NCBI GenBank assembly: GCA_018857735.1
Contig: JABMCL010002025.1
Span: 320,001-384,000, forward strand
Origin: Alviniconcha marisindica
Lineage: Eukaryota > Mollusca > Gastropoda > Provannidae
Direction: 5' to 3'
DNA: 64,000 nucleotides
Below are positions 1-11,551 of the stretch, piece by piece; positions within the stretch are counted from its first letter, which is position 1, and every line of letters begins with the position of its first letter. The notes below the pieces were generated by a model. It did not search any database and was not told the origin of the DNA. It saw only the letters and a list, made by a program, of their open reading frames with translations. The position numbers were made by a program, and so were the translations under genes.

Positions 1-761
1 CCGTGAGAACACCGTGCAAATGGCCGCCTCTACTGAAATGCGGGCCGGCACTCTGGCGCAAGGTCATTCCACATGGCGGCCGCTGCCGCAGCGCCACCTC
101 AGTTCTGGACTGAGTAAGCTGCTGGACCTGACATACTGACTCCACAAAGCAAAATCACTGAGTGACAGACATGACATTGCGGCTTTCATTCGGCGGAAGC
201 GGTATGTAAATAAGTAATTTGGTGTCACTAGTTTTACGCCCAGTCAGCCAGTACGGGTATATCAGGGCGACTGGCGGCAGCGGCCGGCAACTGACTATGC
301 AGGTCATTCTGGTGGTGACAGTGTTTTGCTTTCTCATGGTGCTTTACGTCCACGGAGGCGAGATGGCGGCCTATTAGGGACGGGGACAGAGTGGGAAGGG
401 GACGACAGAGTCAGTGAAGGTTCGACCGCGGAAACCGCCCGAAAAAGACCGGAGAGACCGTGGACCGCCGCCAGAACAATGGAAGTGTTAAGGCGGTGTC
501 CCCTCGCCGTTGCCCAGCGACTTGTGCACTGCGCATTTGCTGTTTCAACTGCTGTGCTTGGGCAGAGTGACAAAGACAATGTCCGTTGCACGCTGTTGAC
601 GAACAACTTGGACAACTCAAGCAAAGGAAGTCCAGCTTTCTTAGCCCAGCTCCACCTCCCTACTCATGACCTCTTCAGTCTGGGCTAAGTTGAGGGTCCA
701 GCTCCACCTCCCTCCTCTAAGATCTCTTGATCTTTTGATCTCGCCTGGAACCCTGTGACAG
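1..761. other. Unassigned flank with SINE-like scraps
   Basis: No coding gene is recognisable. Positions about 205-272 carry a short dispersed box (GTTTTACGCCCAGTCAGCC, then TATATCAGGGCGA) also found near 63070 and, degraded, near 11280. Positions about 303-395 hold fragments that resemble the body and reversed tail of the SINE family described at 63213 (CATTCTGGTGGTGACAGTG; ATTAGGGACGGGGACA). The small overlapping open frames at 326-688 have no recognisable domain and are not called. Confidence 0.4.
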
Positions 762-1100
762 TGTAAGTAAGTAAGTAAACATGGTGCTTAACGTCCACAC
801 TGAGAAACCGTACGGCTTATTAGGGACGGGGAGAAGGGGGGAAGGGGGTATGGAGGTGGGGGGAGAGGGAGATTATATACCTATCGCTACACTGCCACCA
901 TCAGAATGACTCCTGCATTAAGATGGGCAGCGATGAGAGCCATTTAATGTTTCAGTAGGAAGTGATGGACAAAGTCACAAGACAGTGTCCACTAACCACA
1001 ACCTTTTTGAAGAGAAAGGAGAGCCGAAGCGGTATCGAACCGAGGGCCTTCCGCTTACCAGCCTAACGCCTTACCCGCGCTAGGCCAAACCGGCTCACCG
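762..1100 (-). mobile_element. tRNA-derived SINE (family A), full-length copy
   Basis: Read on the minus strand it starts with a tRNA-like head. This has an A-box-like segment in the GGCCTAGCG region, a B-box-like GGTTCGATACC and the end CGGCTCTCC. A body with AAAGGTTGTGGTTAGTGGAC and CACTGTCTTGTGACTTTGTCC follows. It ends in a C/T-rich stretch, CCGTCCCTAATAAGCC, and a tail GGACGTTAAGCACCATGTTTAC followed by TTAC repeats (length over 20 is split here only for naming: GGACGTTAAGCACC + ATGTTTAC). The same order recurs at 4171 and 63213. SINE identity is inferred from the tRNA-like promoter boxes plus dispersion. Confidence 0.8.
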
Positions 1101-1540
1101 TGACAGTGTGAGTAGCGATAGGTGTATATACTCAGTCTCCTTCTTCCCCCACCTCCGTACCCCCTTCCCCCCATTCTCCCCGTCCCTAATAAGCCTTATG
1201 GTTTCTGTGGACGTTAAGCACTATCAGTGTTTACTTAGCGGCCGTAAGGCGGTAGGCTGGTAAGCACTAGAAGGACCTCGGCGGTTACGGCGAATCCGCT
1301 TCGGCTCTCCCGGCCTTTCTTTTCAAAAGTTGTGGTCCGTGTGGACACTGTCTTGTGACTTTGACCCTCACAATCATTATGAAACATTAAAATGACTCTC
1401 ATCGCTGCAATAGGTATCAGTATAATCTCCCTCTTCCCCCACTGTACCTCCGTCCATACCCCCTCCCCTCCCCGTCCCTGATAAGCCTTATGGTCTCTCA
1501 ATGTGGACGTTGAAGCACCATCATGTGTTTACTTAGCGGC
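1101..1540 (+). mobile_element. Two tandemly abutting partial copies of SINE family A
   Basis: Positions 1101-1237 hold only the 3' half (GTAGCGATAGGTGTATATAC to the TTAAGCAC tail and TTTACTTA). Positions 1238-1540 hold a diverged, nearly full copy with a damaged tRNA head and the same body and tail. Together with the minus copy at 762-1100 they form a head-to-head cluster, so new copies probably landed in old ones. Confidence 0.65.
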
Positions 1541-2764
1541 CGGCTGAAACATGTATCATCATCATTTTTACGTACTTTTTCGGCATTTCCTTAGTCACCT
1601 CTCTCCGCATCCCTGTCCTCACAACTCCCCTTCCCCTCCTCCCTTTCCCCCCACACCCCCCCCCCCCCCCCCCCCAACCACATCCCTTCCCTTCCGCATC
1701 AGTATCCCCTCCCCACACTCCCACCCCGGGCCCAGTCCGCGCCCCCCTCCCCGCATTCAACATCCGGCGGCCTTTCCCAGCCGTACCCCTTCCTTGTCAT
1801 TTTTGCCAAGGGCAACGAGCATGTGGCTATCCACACGGAGTTAAACTGCGCTGTACCAGTGGACATTGTCATCGACATGAATGTGCCGGCCACCACCCAG
1901 CGGCGATAACCCTGACGGGTCGAGCTCGTCGGCTTTGACTGACTACGCGAATGAATGTGAGAGGCGGCTGGGGCAGTGGGGAACCCAACACGGTGTCAAC
2001 CCACTGCCCGAGGTCTCTGGCAGTAGAAAGATCAGACACACAGATTTCACCAATCGCAATAAAACACCACTCGAGCACTGCCTGACGGCATCGCACTGAG
2101 CCCGGCATGGTCCTTCGATCGTAAAGTGCAACCGTACCAGAAAAGAAGAGGGCAATGAACTTATTTACGCGCATTCTTACCTCATTCTGTAGAGAACGAT
2201 ACTCAGCTTGATGGACTAATTTTCAAGCAGAAGCAAACCAGCTCGTATCAGAACATACCAACAATTGCAGCAAGTTCAAAATGTCGTATATAGTAGTAAC
2301 TGACTATTCAAGTCCACCATAGGCCTTTTTAACCGACGGAATGCTTTTTTCATTCTTTGCGATTGGGGGTTGCTGTGACCGGGGTAAGTCATCCATATTG
2401 ACCTGCATTTGGTTGTGGTGGAGAAGAGGTATGGCCAGTGGCCGGTATTGTCCAGAAAGCAGCCGATAAAATGGGCCTGCTCCTCTGGCACACTGACATT
2501 CTCATCAATGCGTAGACCAGCTAAATCGGAGGTAAGTGTCGAGGATGATGAGCCGTCTGCTGGTTAATCGGCTGTCCGTGAACGCAGGTTCGCAGGCGAT
2601 AGATTCGCCCATCGTTCTTTGTTCTCTGGCTTCGCCGAATGCCGCAGAAAGCTAATTTTATTGTTGTGTTGTTCATCTGGGTCATTGAACTGGTGGAGGT
2701 CTCGCTTTAGAGTAATGTGTCGAATTGCATTCATTTGTCTAGGTAGCATTGCTGAGCTGAGACG
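1541..2764. other. Upstream region of the nuclear receptor gene, no gene seen
   Basis: Contains a C-rich stretch with a poly-C run near 1655-1677 and otherwise ordinary sequence. Just before the receptor start codon, the pyrimidine-rich TTCATTTGTCTAG ending near 2743 could be a 3' splice site for a 5' UTR exon. No TATA box or initiator could be assigned with confidence. Confidence 0.3.
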
Positions 2765-3104
2765 ATGGCTGAAGTGGCAGGGGATGTGGCACCGCTCACG
2801 GCGGTAGAAACAGCTGGCAGTGGGATGGCGAATTTTTTGGGCGTGGATCACAGTGCGGAAAGCTCGGCGCTGGGAATATCAGCGAATGCGTCTGTCAAGG
2901 GCCCCTCGTGCAGCACGAGCACCGACCTGTCGTCTTGCAAACCCGTGGAGTTGACGGCGGAAGATGTGCAGTCTTTGCTGCACGTGCAAGCAGCCTCTAG
3001 CAGTGGCATGGGAAGTGACATGATGATGACACAATCTCTGAGCAGTGACGTTGAACTCAGTACAACTACACCTGCTTCCACTGTCGACCAGTCAGCAATA
3101 AAAG
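2765..3104 (+). CDS. E78: E78 coding exon 1 (A/B region)
   Basis: Encodes residues 1-113 plus one base of the next codon. The ATG has a good context (A at -3, G at +4), and an in-frame TGA lies 12 bases upstream, which supports this start. The exon ends AAAG|GTGAGG, phase 1. The sequence is rich in Ser, Thr, Ala and Asp/Glu, as expected for a disordered activation region, and has no recognisable motif. Its link to exon 2, 10.5 kb away, rests on matching phase, the lack of any other open upstream exon, and its position. It is therefore less certain than the other exons. Confidence 0.65.
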
Positions 3105-5482
3105 GTGAGGACCTGGTAGTTATCAGTTGGGTATAGCCTGATTTATGGGGGCATTGCTGCTTGCATCAGCATCCACACATTCCAAACTTAAAGGAACTCT
3201 CCTTCGCAGGCTAAACTTTCCATGTGCTTAGAGGAGGTAAAACGAAAATGATCAGTGGTAAACATTTTGTGATTGAACTTGCTGTTGATTTTATATTGAT
3301 TTTATAAGGACCTTTTTGGACGGACACCATAACTATTGTTTCATGAGCTGATTACCATGTTGTGCGCTCTTTTCCCCCACACTTCATTTTAACATCAGCA
3401 AAGTGTCTTTGGCATCATGAATAAAACACCAGAAGCTCTCTGCCTTGCGGACTGGTCACAGAAGAAATTTATACATTGATGTTGATTGCAGTAACTGTCA
3501 CCGATTGTTTTTATCTCTGTGGAGTGAAACTTCTGATGACATATTGCAGCATTCAACTTTTCAAGAAAAATAGGTCCACAAGAAAAGGTTGGTTTAGTGC
3601 CCCAGGGGTTTCCCAATCTGCTTTTGACTCATAATGATTAGTAAAGTTTTGGGAAAATTTGCCGGTAGATGAAAAAACAGATGCAACATACAAATCACCC
3701 CTAAAATAACAGTTCATATGACAATTTTTTTAATTTAAATGAAACCTTTGAATTTAGTACATTTAAAACATACTGAGGTCAAAACTGAAAGATTAGTTTT
3801 CGAAAACTGCAGTGGAGGGGAGTGGATGGCTTTCTTGAAGATTTTTTTTATTGGTGTAAAAGGCAGCTTCCGTATGATAATACCAGTGATTTCCTCAATT
3901 CCTGTCTTGGCTCGTACCGGTTGACTGGGTGTAAAACACCAACTTACTTACTTACCTTTCTTGGCTTCCACTAGTTCCAGTTTCAAAAAGGATTGACTAC
4001 AGAACTTCCCTGCCCATAGATAGTACTGCTCCACAATATCTCTTGTACATGTATGTCTCATTGTCTATGTCCCTTCTCGTCCATTGTACTCTTTTTGTGA
4101 TGCACTCTTTGCCAAACACAACCAGAATTCCCCATCTTGTCTTACTCTTAGTGTTTAAAGGGTATATTGAGTGAGACAGTTTGGCCTAGCGGTAAGGTGC
4201 TAGGCTGGTAAGCGGAAGGACTTCGGTTCAATACCGCTTCGGCTCTCCTTTCTCTTCAAAAAGGTTGTGGTCTGTGGACACTGTCTTGTGACTTTGTCCA
4301 TCACTTCCTACTGAAACATTAAAATGGCTCTCATCGCTGCCCATCTTAATGCAGGAATCATTCTGGTGGTGACAGTGTAGCGATAGGTATATATTAATAT
4401 AATCTCCCTCTTCCCCCACCCCCATACCCCCTTCCCCACCTTCTCCCCGTCCCTAATATTAGTAATAAGCCTTATGGTTTCTGTGGACGTTAAGCACCAT
4501 GTTTACCCATATTGAACCAACGACATTCATTCCCTGTGAACCCAGTACATGCATAGAAGAAGAAGATTAGGCTTTTTAGTTACTTAGTTTTAGAGGGTAG
4601 GTATACCCTCAAACATCACCTGTACATTTTACATGTTGGCATCCAACATCATTCCAGTGGAATTCGGATGAAATGTTCTGTCATGTGTCTGAAGCTGTGA
4701 GTTAATGACTGCTGTATTCTGCTGAACGCCTTATTTGACTTTTGAGGTGTTTGTGATTTATAAATCTATGATCACGTGTTTCTTTCATTAAGTTCTTTGT
4801 GTGTGTGTGTGTAATTTCTTTGTGTGTGTGTGTGTGTGTGTGTAAGTTCTTTGTGTGTGTATATGTGTGTGTGGTGTGTGTGTGTGTAAGTTCTTTGTAT
4901 GTGTGTGTGAGTGTGTGTGTTTCTACAAATCCCTGGGCTGTCTCTTGATATAATTCATTATATTGACTGCCTTTTATTAGCATTGTTATTACTAGTCACT
5001 AATAGTACTATATTACCTATTCAGAGTTGTTTCTCCGTCCTCCTTGAAAACAGTTGACCTCTCGCCACCCTCTTAGTCTTAGTTCTTACTGACAAGGACA
5101 GGTCTGCAGTATACATGATCTGTCCAGTCAGCACCTCTATATAAAGTACGAACACATCTCCTTTGACAAGCTGATGGGCTGTCCAGATACCATTGTAATG
5201 TATTGTAAACAAAACATATACCCATGTTGTTTCGGAAAACAATGATCAGCTTCATCATGGCCCTAGGGTTTGTGCAGTTTTGAAGCATGGTTTTGCGCGC
5301 ATTCTAATGGTTTTGACTTCCACTGTTTAACTGCATTCATTTAACTTAAGTGGGCGGAGCTATCAGACTAAACCTAGTAAAACTAAAAGCATGAGGTCAG
5401 TTGGTTCTGTGGAACTTCATAATGTTCTGCATTTGAACCTTCTCCGCACCTTGCCCCAAAGGGAGGCCAGGGATGTCTGCTA

Positions 5483-5520
<38 letters not shown>

Positions 5521-8500
5521 ATCACCTCCGGTCTGGAACCTCAGGGCTGTCGTTTGATTCCACCTCCTGTCTTTTCTCCAGCCTAGTACAGTAGTAGTAG
5601 TACTATTGCTCTTTTTGTATTCAGTGTTTTTGTTATATTTTATTTTTAATCGATTAATGAAAAGTTCAAAGTTATAAAATACTCATTTTACTGTGTTTGG
5701 CTGATTTACGAGATTGGTCGTTTGACATGAATATGGTTTTGGGTTGAGTAGAGTTTTAAAATGCATGTTGACAGTTGATGTAGAACTAGAAGTTACATGA
5801 GAGTTTGATTGTCCTGAGGTGACCCTGTGTGGTTGACAGGATGTTAATTGTAAATTGTTAACATCCAAACATTTCGTACCAAGTCTCCTTGGCTCCTGAT
5901 AATCTTGTATTCCTGTGCATTTCATTTCGTTCGGCACCACGTGTGACCATATTCTTGATATTTTGTGGCAGGTGCTGGCATGTCATTGAGTTTTTTTTAT
6001 TTTTTATTGAGACACCATTTTTTTTTTTACTTGTGTGTTTATAAACAAGAGTTGCGTTACATGATCAAAAATGCAACCATTGGGCAGTATTGTATGGCCA
6101 CTAGTGGTTGGCACATGCTTTAGTTTATTTGATGGCATTTCACCATTTGCGCAAACTGCTTTTTTAAAGTCACCAACAGTAATCTCAGCCTGAGAGATAT
6201 TAATTATGCAAATGGACAGGGATTAATTATCTAAATGGACAGGGATTAATTATCCAAAGGGACAGGGATTAATTATCCAAATGGACAGGGAAAATAACCT
6301 GGTCAGAAGTAGTCTTGAACCTGATGCAAAATGGTGGCAGTCATGTCTGGCAAATGACGAACTGAAAATCATGTGAGATCTGTAGGTGAGATATTATTTT
6401 CAAGTGACTTCAGCCATCAGTCACTGTACCCTGTAGTAGCCTTTAGGGACAACACACTGCAAATGCTTTTTGCTTTTTTCTCTTTTTAATGTTTAAAAAA
6501 AAAAATGAAGTCAAGCATTTTTATTTCCTCTGAGGCTGTCACAGTGTCTATTTAAATACAGATGTGTACAACTGCAAGGTATTCAGATTTCACATTTGTG
6601 ATCATGTCTACACTTGTCTACAATTACGATACAGATGTGTATAACTACAAGGTATTCAGATTTCACATTTGTGATCACGTTTACACTCGTCTACAATACA
6701 GATGTGTACAACTACAAGGTATTCAGATTTCACATTTGTGACTGTATCTACGCTCAGGGCTCCTGAAAACTGCCAACCTGTGTGTGTTCATGCAGTAGGA
6801 CCTCAAATTCACCCTTTAGACTTTAACTCTGCGTGTGAAATTTTGCCTTTAAAATCAGTAATAATGAGTCTGTTCAGTGGGTGACGATGACCACTGATTA
6901 TTTTTTATATATTTTTTAAAGTGAGTGAGACAATCCAGCGTTGACGGTGAAATGCAACACATTGAAGCAGCAGTGGAATCAGCAGCAAGGTCACATGCAC
7001 TGTCTTGAACAGTGACTGAAAATGTCTTCTTGATATTTCAGGGGTTGACATTAACTTTATGTCCTACACACTGAAAAGGTCTTCCTGATATTTTGGGCTG
7101 TTCCGGGATTGACATCAACTTTATTTCCTTCCTGTCCTGTTGGAAGAAGAAAAATTAACTTGGCTGGTAGTTTTAGGTCTGTTTTGGAAATTCATGCAGT
7201 CAAGTTTAGTAGTTGCCTCCTATGGTAATTTGCTTTTGCTGCTTATTAACGTAATTTACAAATTTTAGTGTCCGAAATTATAGCCTTTTATTTGGTCTTC
7301 GTTTGTTGTCCACTTTTGGATCACACTGTTTAGAATGGATATTCAGACTCAGACTGTCAGAGGTTCAGAAAGCAAAGTTTTCATCTAAAACAATTTATAA
7401 CAGTATAAGTGACAAAACAACAGTAACCACAAAAACAGACTGGGTGTCATGTGATTGTGAGGCTACCAATACAAAACTGAACTGGGCTGACTTCAAAAGA
7501 AAAGAGTTACACTCTGTGTCAGGTTTAAAAACTACAACAATAATTCCACCACAAAACTCCTTGTTTGCTTTGTTTTGCCACTCCAGCAATAGTAACGTGT
7601 GACTGATTAATTTTCATGAATAAGCCTTTAGTCTTAATATATAGAGGGTGTCTTGAAAAAAACCTTCTAAATCTTCTGTTTCTTAACATGAGCTTGATCA
7701 AAAACACCTTCTTGATGAAGTTAATCTTCTATTTCTTTGCATTCATGACTTTCACTCAAAAACACCTTCTTAATGAAGTTAATCTTCTGTTTCTCTGCAC
7801 TCGTGAGCTTGACTCAAAACAACCTTCTTAATCTTCTGTTTCTGTGCATGACCTTGACTTAGAACAACCTTCTTAATCTTCTGTTTCTGTGCATGAGCTT
7901 GACTTAGAACAACCTTCTTAATCTTCTGTTTCTGTGCATGAGCTTGACTCAGAACAACCTTCTTAATGTTCTGTTTCTGTGCATGAGCTTGACTCAAAAC
8001 AAACTTCTTAATGTTCTGTTTCTGTGCATGAGCTTGACTCAAAACAACCTTCTTAATGTTCTGTTTCTGTGCATGAGCTTGACTCAAAACAACCTTCTTA
8101 ATGTTCTGTTTCTGTGCATGAGCTTGACTCAAAACAACCTTCTTAATGTTCTGTTTCTGTGCATGAGCTTGACTCAAAACAACCTTCTTAATGTTCTGTT
8201 TCTGTGCATGAGCTTGACTCAAAACAACCTTCTTAATGTTCTGTTTCTGTGCATGAGCTTGACTCAAAACAACCTTCTTAATGTTCTGTTTCTATGCATG
8301 AGCTTGACTCAAAACAAACTTCTTAATCTTCTGTTTCTATGCATGAGCTTGACTCAAAACGACCTTAATTTTCTGTTCCTATGCATGAGCTTGACTCAAA
8401 ACAACCTTCTTAATCTTCTGTTTCTGTGCATGAGCTTGACTCAAAACAACCTTAATCTTCTGTTTCTATGGATAAGCTTGACTCAAAACAACCTTCTTAA

Positions 8501-11500
8501 TGTTCTGTTTCTATGCATGAGCTTGACTCAAAACAACCTTCTTAATCTTCTGTTTCTACGCATGAGCTTGACTCAAAACAACCTTCTTAATTTTCTGTTT
8601 CTGTGCATGAGCTTGACTCAAAACAACCTTCTTAATCTTCTGTTTCTGTGCATGAGCTTGACTCAGAACAACCTTCTTAATCTTCTGTTTCTTTGTGCGA
8701 GCTTGACTTGGACTGTTAGTTGATACCATAATTTTCAGAATCAGATCACAATCCCTGAAATGAAAATGTAGGGCATGTAACTTATTTGAGATGTTATGAG
8801 TATTATGTGAGTCCGTTGTAAAAGCTGCAAAGCAGTGATCTGACTGGCCCCAAAACTAGGCCTAGGTACTGCAAAGTCATACATGCTGCTGATTAGACTA
8901 GTAGAGAGGCAGCAAGAATGGGAGACAGCAGGAATTGGCTCTAGCATTAGAGTATAAGTTTTTAGTGTCTGTCATTACATACTTGTCAACCCATACAGTT
9001 TACTGGTATAAAAAAATTAAAATCATTATTTTCAGGGGATATGGCCATATTGGAAAATGTATACAGGAAAACATAATTTTCATAAGATTTTGTTGTTGTT
9101 TTAAACTGAGCAAAAAGACTGTAAAACTGTTGAACGAGCAGATGACACATTCCATCGCCAAATGCACACTGACTGGCCTAGTGCAGTAGGCTAAGAAATC
9201 TCGTCAGAAGTAAGATTTGAAGTCATGCATGCGTATTTAGCACAACATTGCTTGTTCCTTCCACTGCCACACATGCCGGTTGGAATTCAAAATGCCGCTG
9301 CCACCAGTGAAAAAACAAAAGACCCTGGCCTGCTTAAGGGAAATACAGGTTCACAAACTCTGGACTAAGGTTTACTTCCAAAAGAAGTTGACAGCTATGA
9401 CATTAAAGGACAAGTCCAAGGTTAGGAGTGATTTTTGACACAATTTCCATTAAAGCTTGCTGAGAACAATGATGTAGGTGAAACTGTGATCTGAGGGTTA
9501 TAAATGCACAAAAAAGGTATTTTCTGTCGTACAGAAAGTGTTGCCATGACGCCCAAATCACGTGACCATATGCCTACTACGTCACTCTGGGGAGTCGCTG
9601 CAAAATGGCCAACTAGTGCTCCGAAGATGAAACTGATACTTTGCCCGAGAGACCCACAAGGATACAGCCATATTAGTTTGAGCCTGTCAGGCAGGATTTT
9701 GAAAGAGTACTGGAACATCATGTCAGCAAACCCCATGCGGTATTCCATGGAGTTTGCGAAATCTCACTCACTAAAGTGCTCACTACACAAATGGGCGTGA
9801 TGCGGCGCAGCAAGAAAGTCAACTCATTTGAATTGTATAAATTTAATCCACTTTTGCCTCACTGCGGATCGATTGCGCGGGAGCTCGTGCATTGTTATAT
9901 TTGGGGTCATCTGCGAATTGTTAGAGTTCGCGGCAACACAGTAGGCCAGCATAGTTAACTTTTAAAATAATACTTTTGAAAAATCCACAAGCAAGCGACA
10001 TCGGTAAAAAGTGTTGCTCTTTGCATGTCATAACAGTTTTTGAAAAATCCACAAGCAAGTGACATCAGTTAAAATGTTGCTGTTTGCATGTCATAATATT
10101 TTGGAAAACCCCCACAAGAAAGTGACATCAGTAAAACAAATATATAAAAATTGCTGTTTGTATGTCATAATACTTTCGAAAAATCCACAAGCAAGTGATA
10201 CCTGTAAAAGGTGTTGCTGTGTGCACATACTTTTGAAAAATCCACAAGAAAATGAAATCAGTGGAAAGTGTTGCAGTTTGCATGCGATAATACTTTTGAA
10301 AAATCCACAAGAAAGTGTTGCTCTTTACATACATGTTAATTGTTATAATACTTTTGATAGATTGCTACTTTCAGCTATCGAAAACTAGGGCAAATTGCTA
10401 CTTTCAGCTATCGAAAACTAGGGCAAGGAGGGATGACCGTTCAAGCACAGCGAGGCCAGTCAGATGACTGCTTTGCATGTTTTACATGGATGCAGAAGTG
10501 ATTGACCCATATGCGTTTTTTCTATGCATATATATATATGCGTATGAGGTATGCAGTTTAAAAAAAAAAATGAACGTGATCCATGCACCAGGATGCAGTA
10601 CAGGCATAACAGCGTCGAGTTAATGGGCAGAAATCTCAACTCAAGAGATTTTTGCAGCAACGCTTTATTCTCAGCTTGGAATGGCCTTAGTGCATGTTTA
10701 CCTGTGCACAATCTCCCTAATTCCAGATTCAGTGGTCTCACTCATGTCAAAGAACTTGTACAAAAATGAGGAGTTCTGACACACAACCCCCCCACCCCCT
10801 GAAAAACAAAACAAAAACAATAACACCACACAACTACAATTAAACACAAAACGCAATATCTGTTAGGATATTTTGAAGAGGGTGAAAGTACCCTTTTAAA
10901 TTGCAAGACAGGGGCAAGCCTACCCCCTAGACCACTCTGATAAAGTGATTTAACTGTCCTGGTTGACTGGACATAAAAAAACACCAAGTTACTAACTACA
11001 GCCTAGATTCGTGAAGAATGGGGAGCTTGGACACTAAACAGAGGATTGTTGTCATGGTGATGTTAATAATAATAAAGAGGATTTCTGGAGCGCCCATCTA
11101 CCACACTAGGTGGCAGCACAGGGCGCTTTACAATAACATTAACCACACACGCACACGCACGCACACACACACACACACACACACACATACTGCTTGGGTT
11201 TAACATGTACCAACTGTGCTCAAAACTGTTACTGTGATAATCCGAGTAGTAGCCCACTAGGAGTAAGTAAGTAACTTGGTGTTTTATGCCCAATCAGCTA
11301 TACGGTTATATCAGGGCAAAGCCCGTTAGGAATTCTGGACCATCCAACGCTACTGCATATTTCATGGTTGAACTTAAAACTAGTTAAAGTAGACACAGTC
11401 ACGCACACTGCTGTATATTTCATGATTAAAGAAGACACGGTCACACACACACACACAGCTAGCTGTGTATTTCATGATCCCAACACAAAAAGGTTCAAAT

Positions 11501-11501
11501 G

Positions 11502-11551
<50 letters not shown>

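Noticed and set aside
2276..2491. 71-codon minus-strand frame containing MKKAFRRLKRPMVDLNSQ
   Set aside because: Looks protein-like in part, but no family is recognised and no splice context was found; kept out for lack of support.
7938..8723. 261-codon plus-strand open frame
   Set aside because: It is a 45-base tandem repeat open on both strands inside an intron, with no domain and no splice support.
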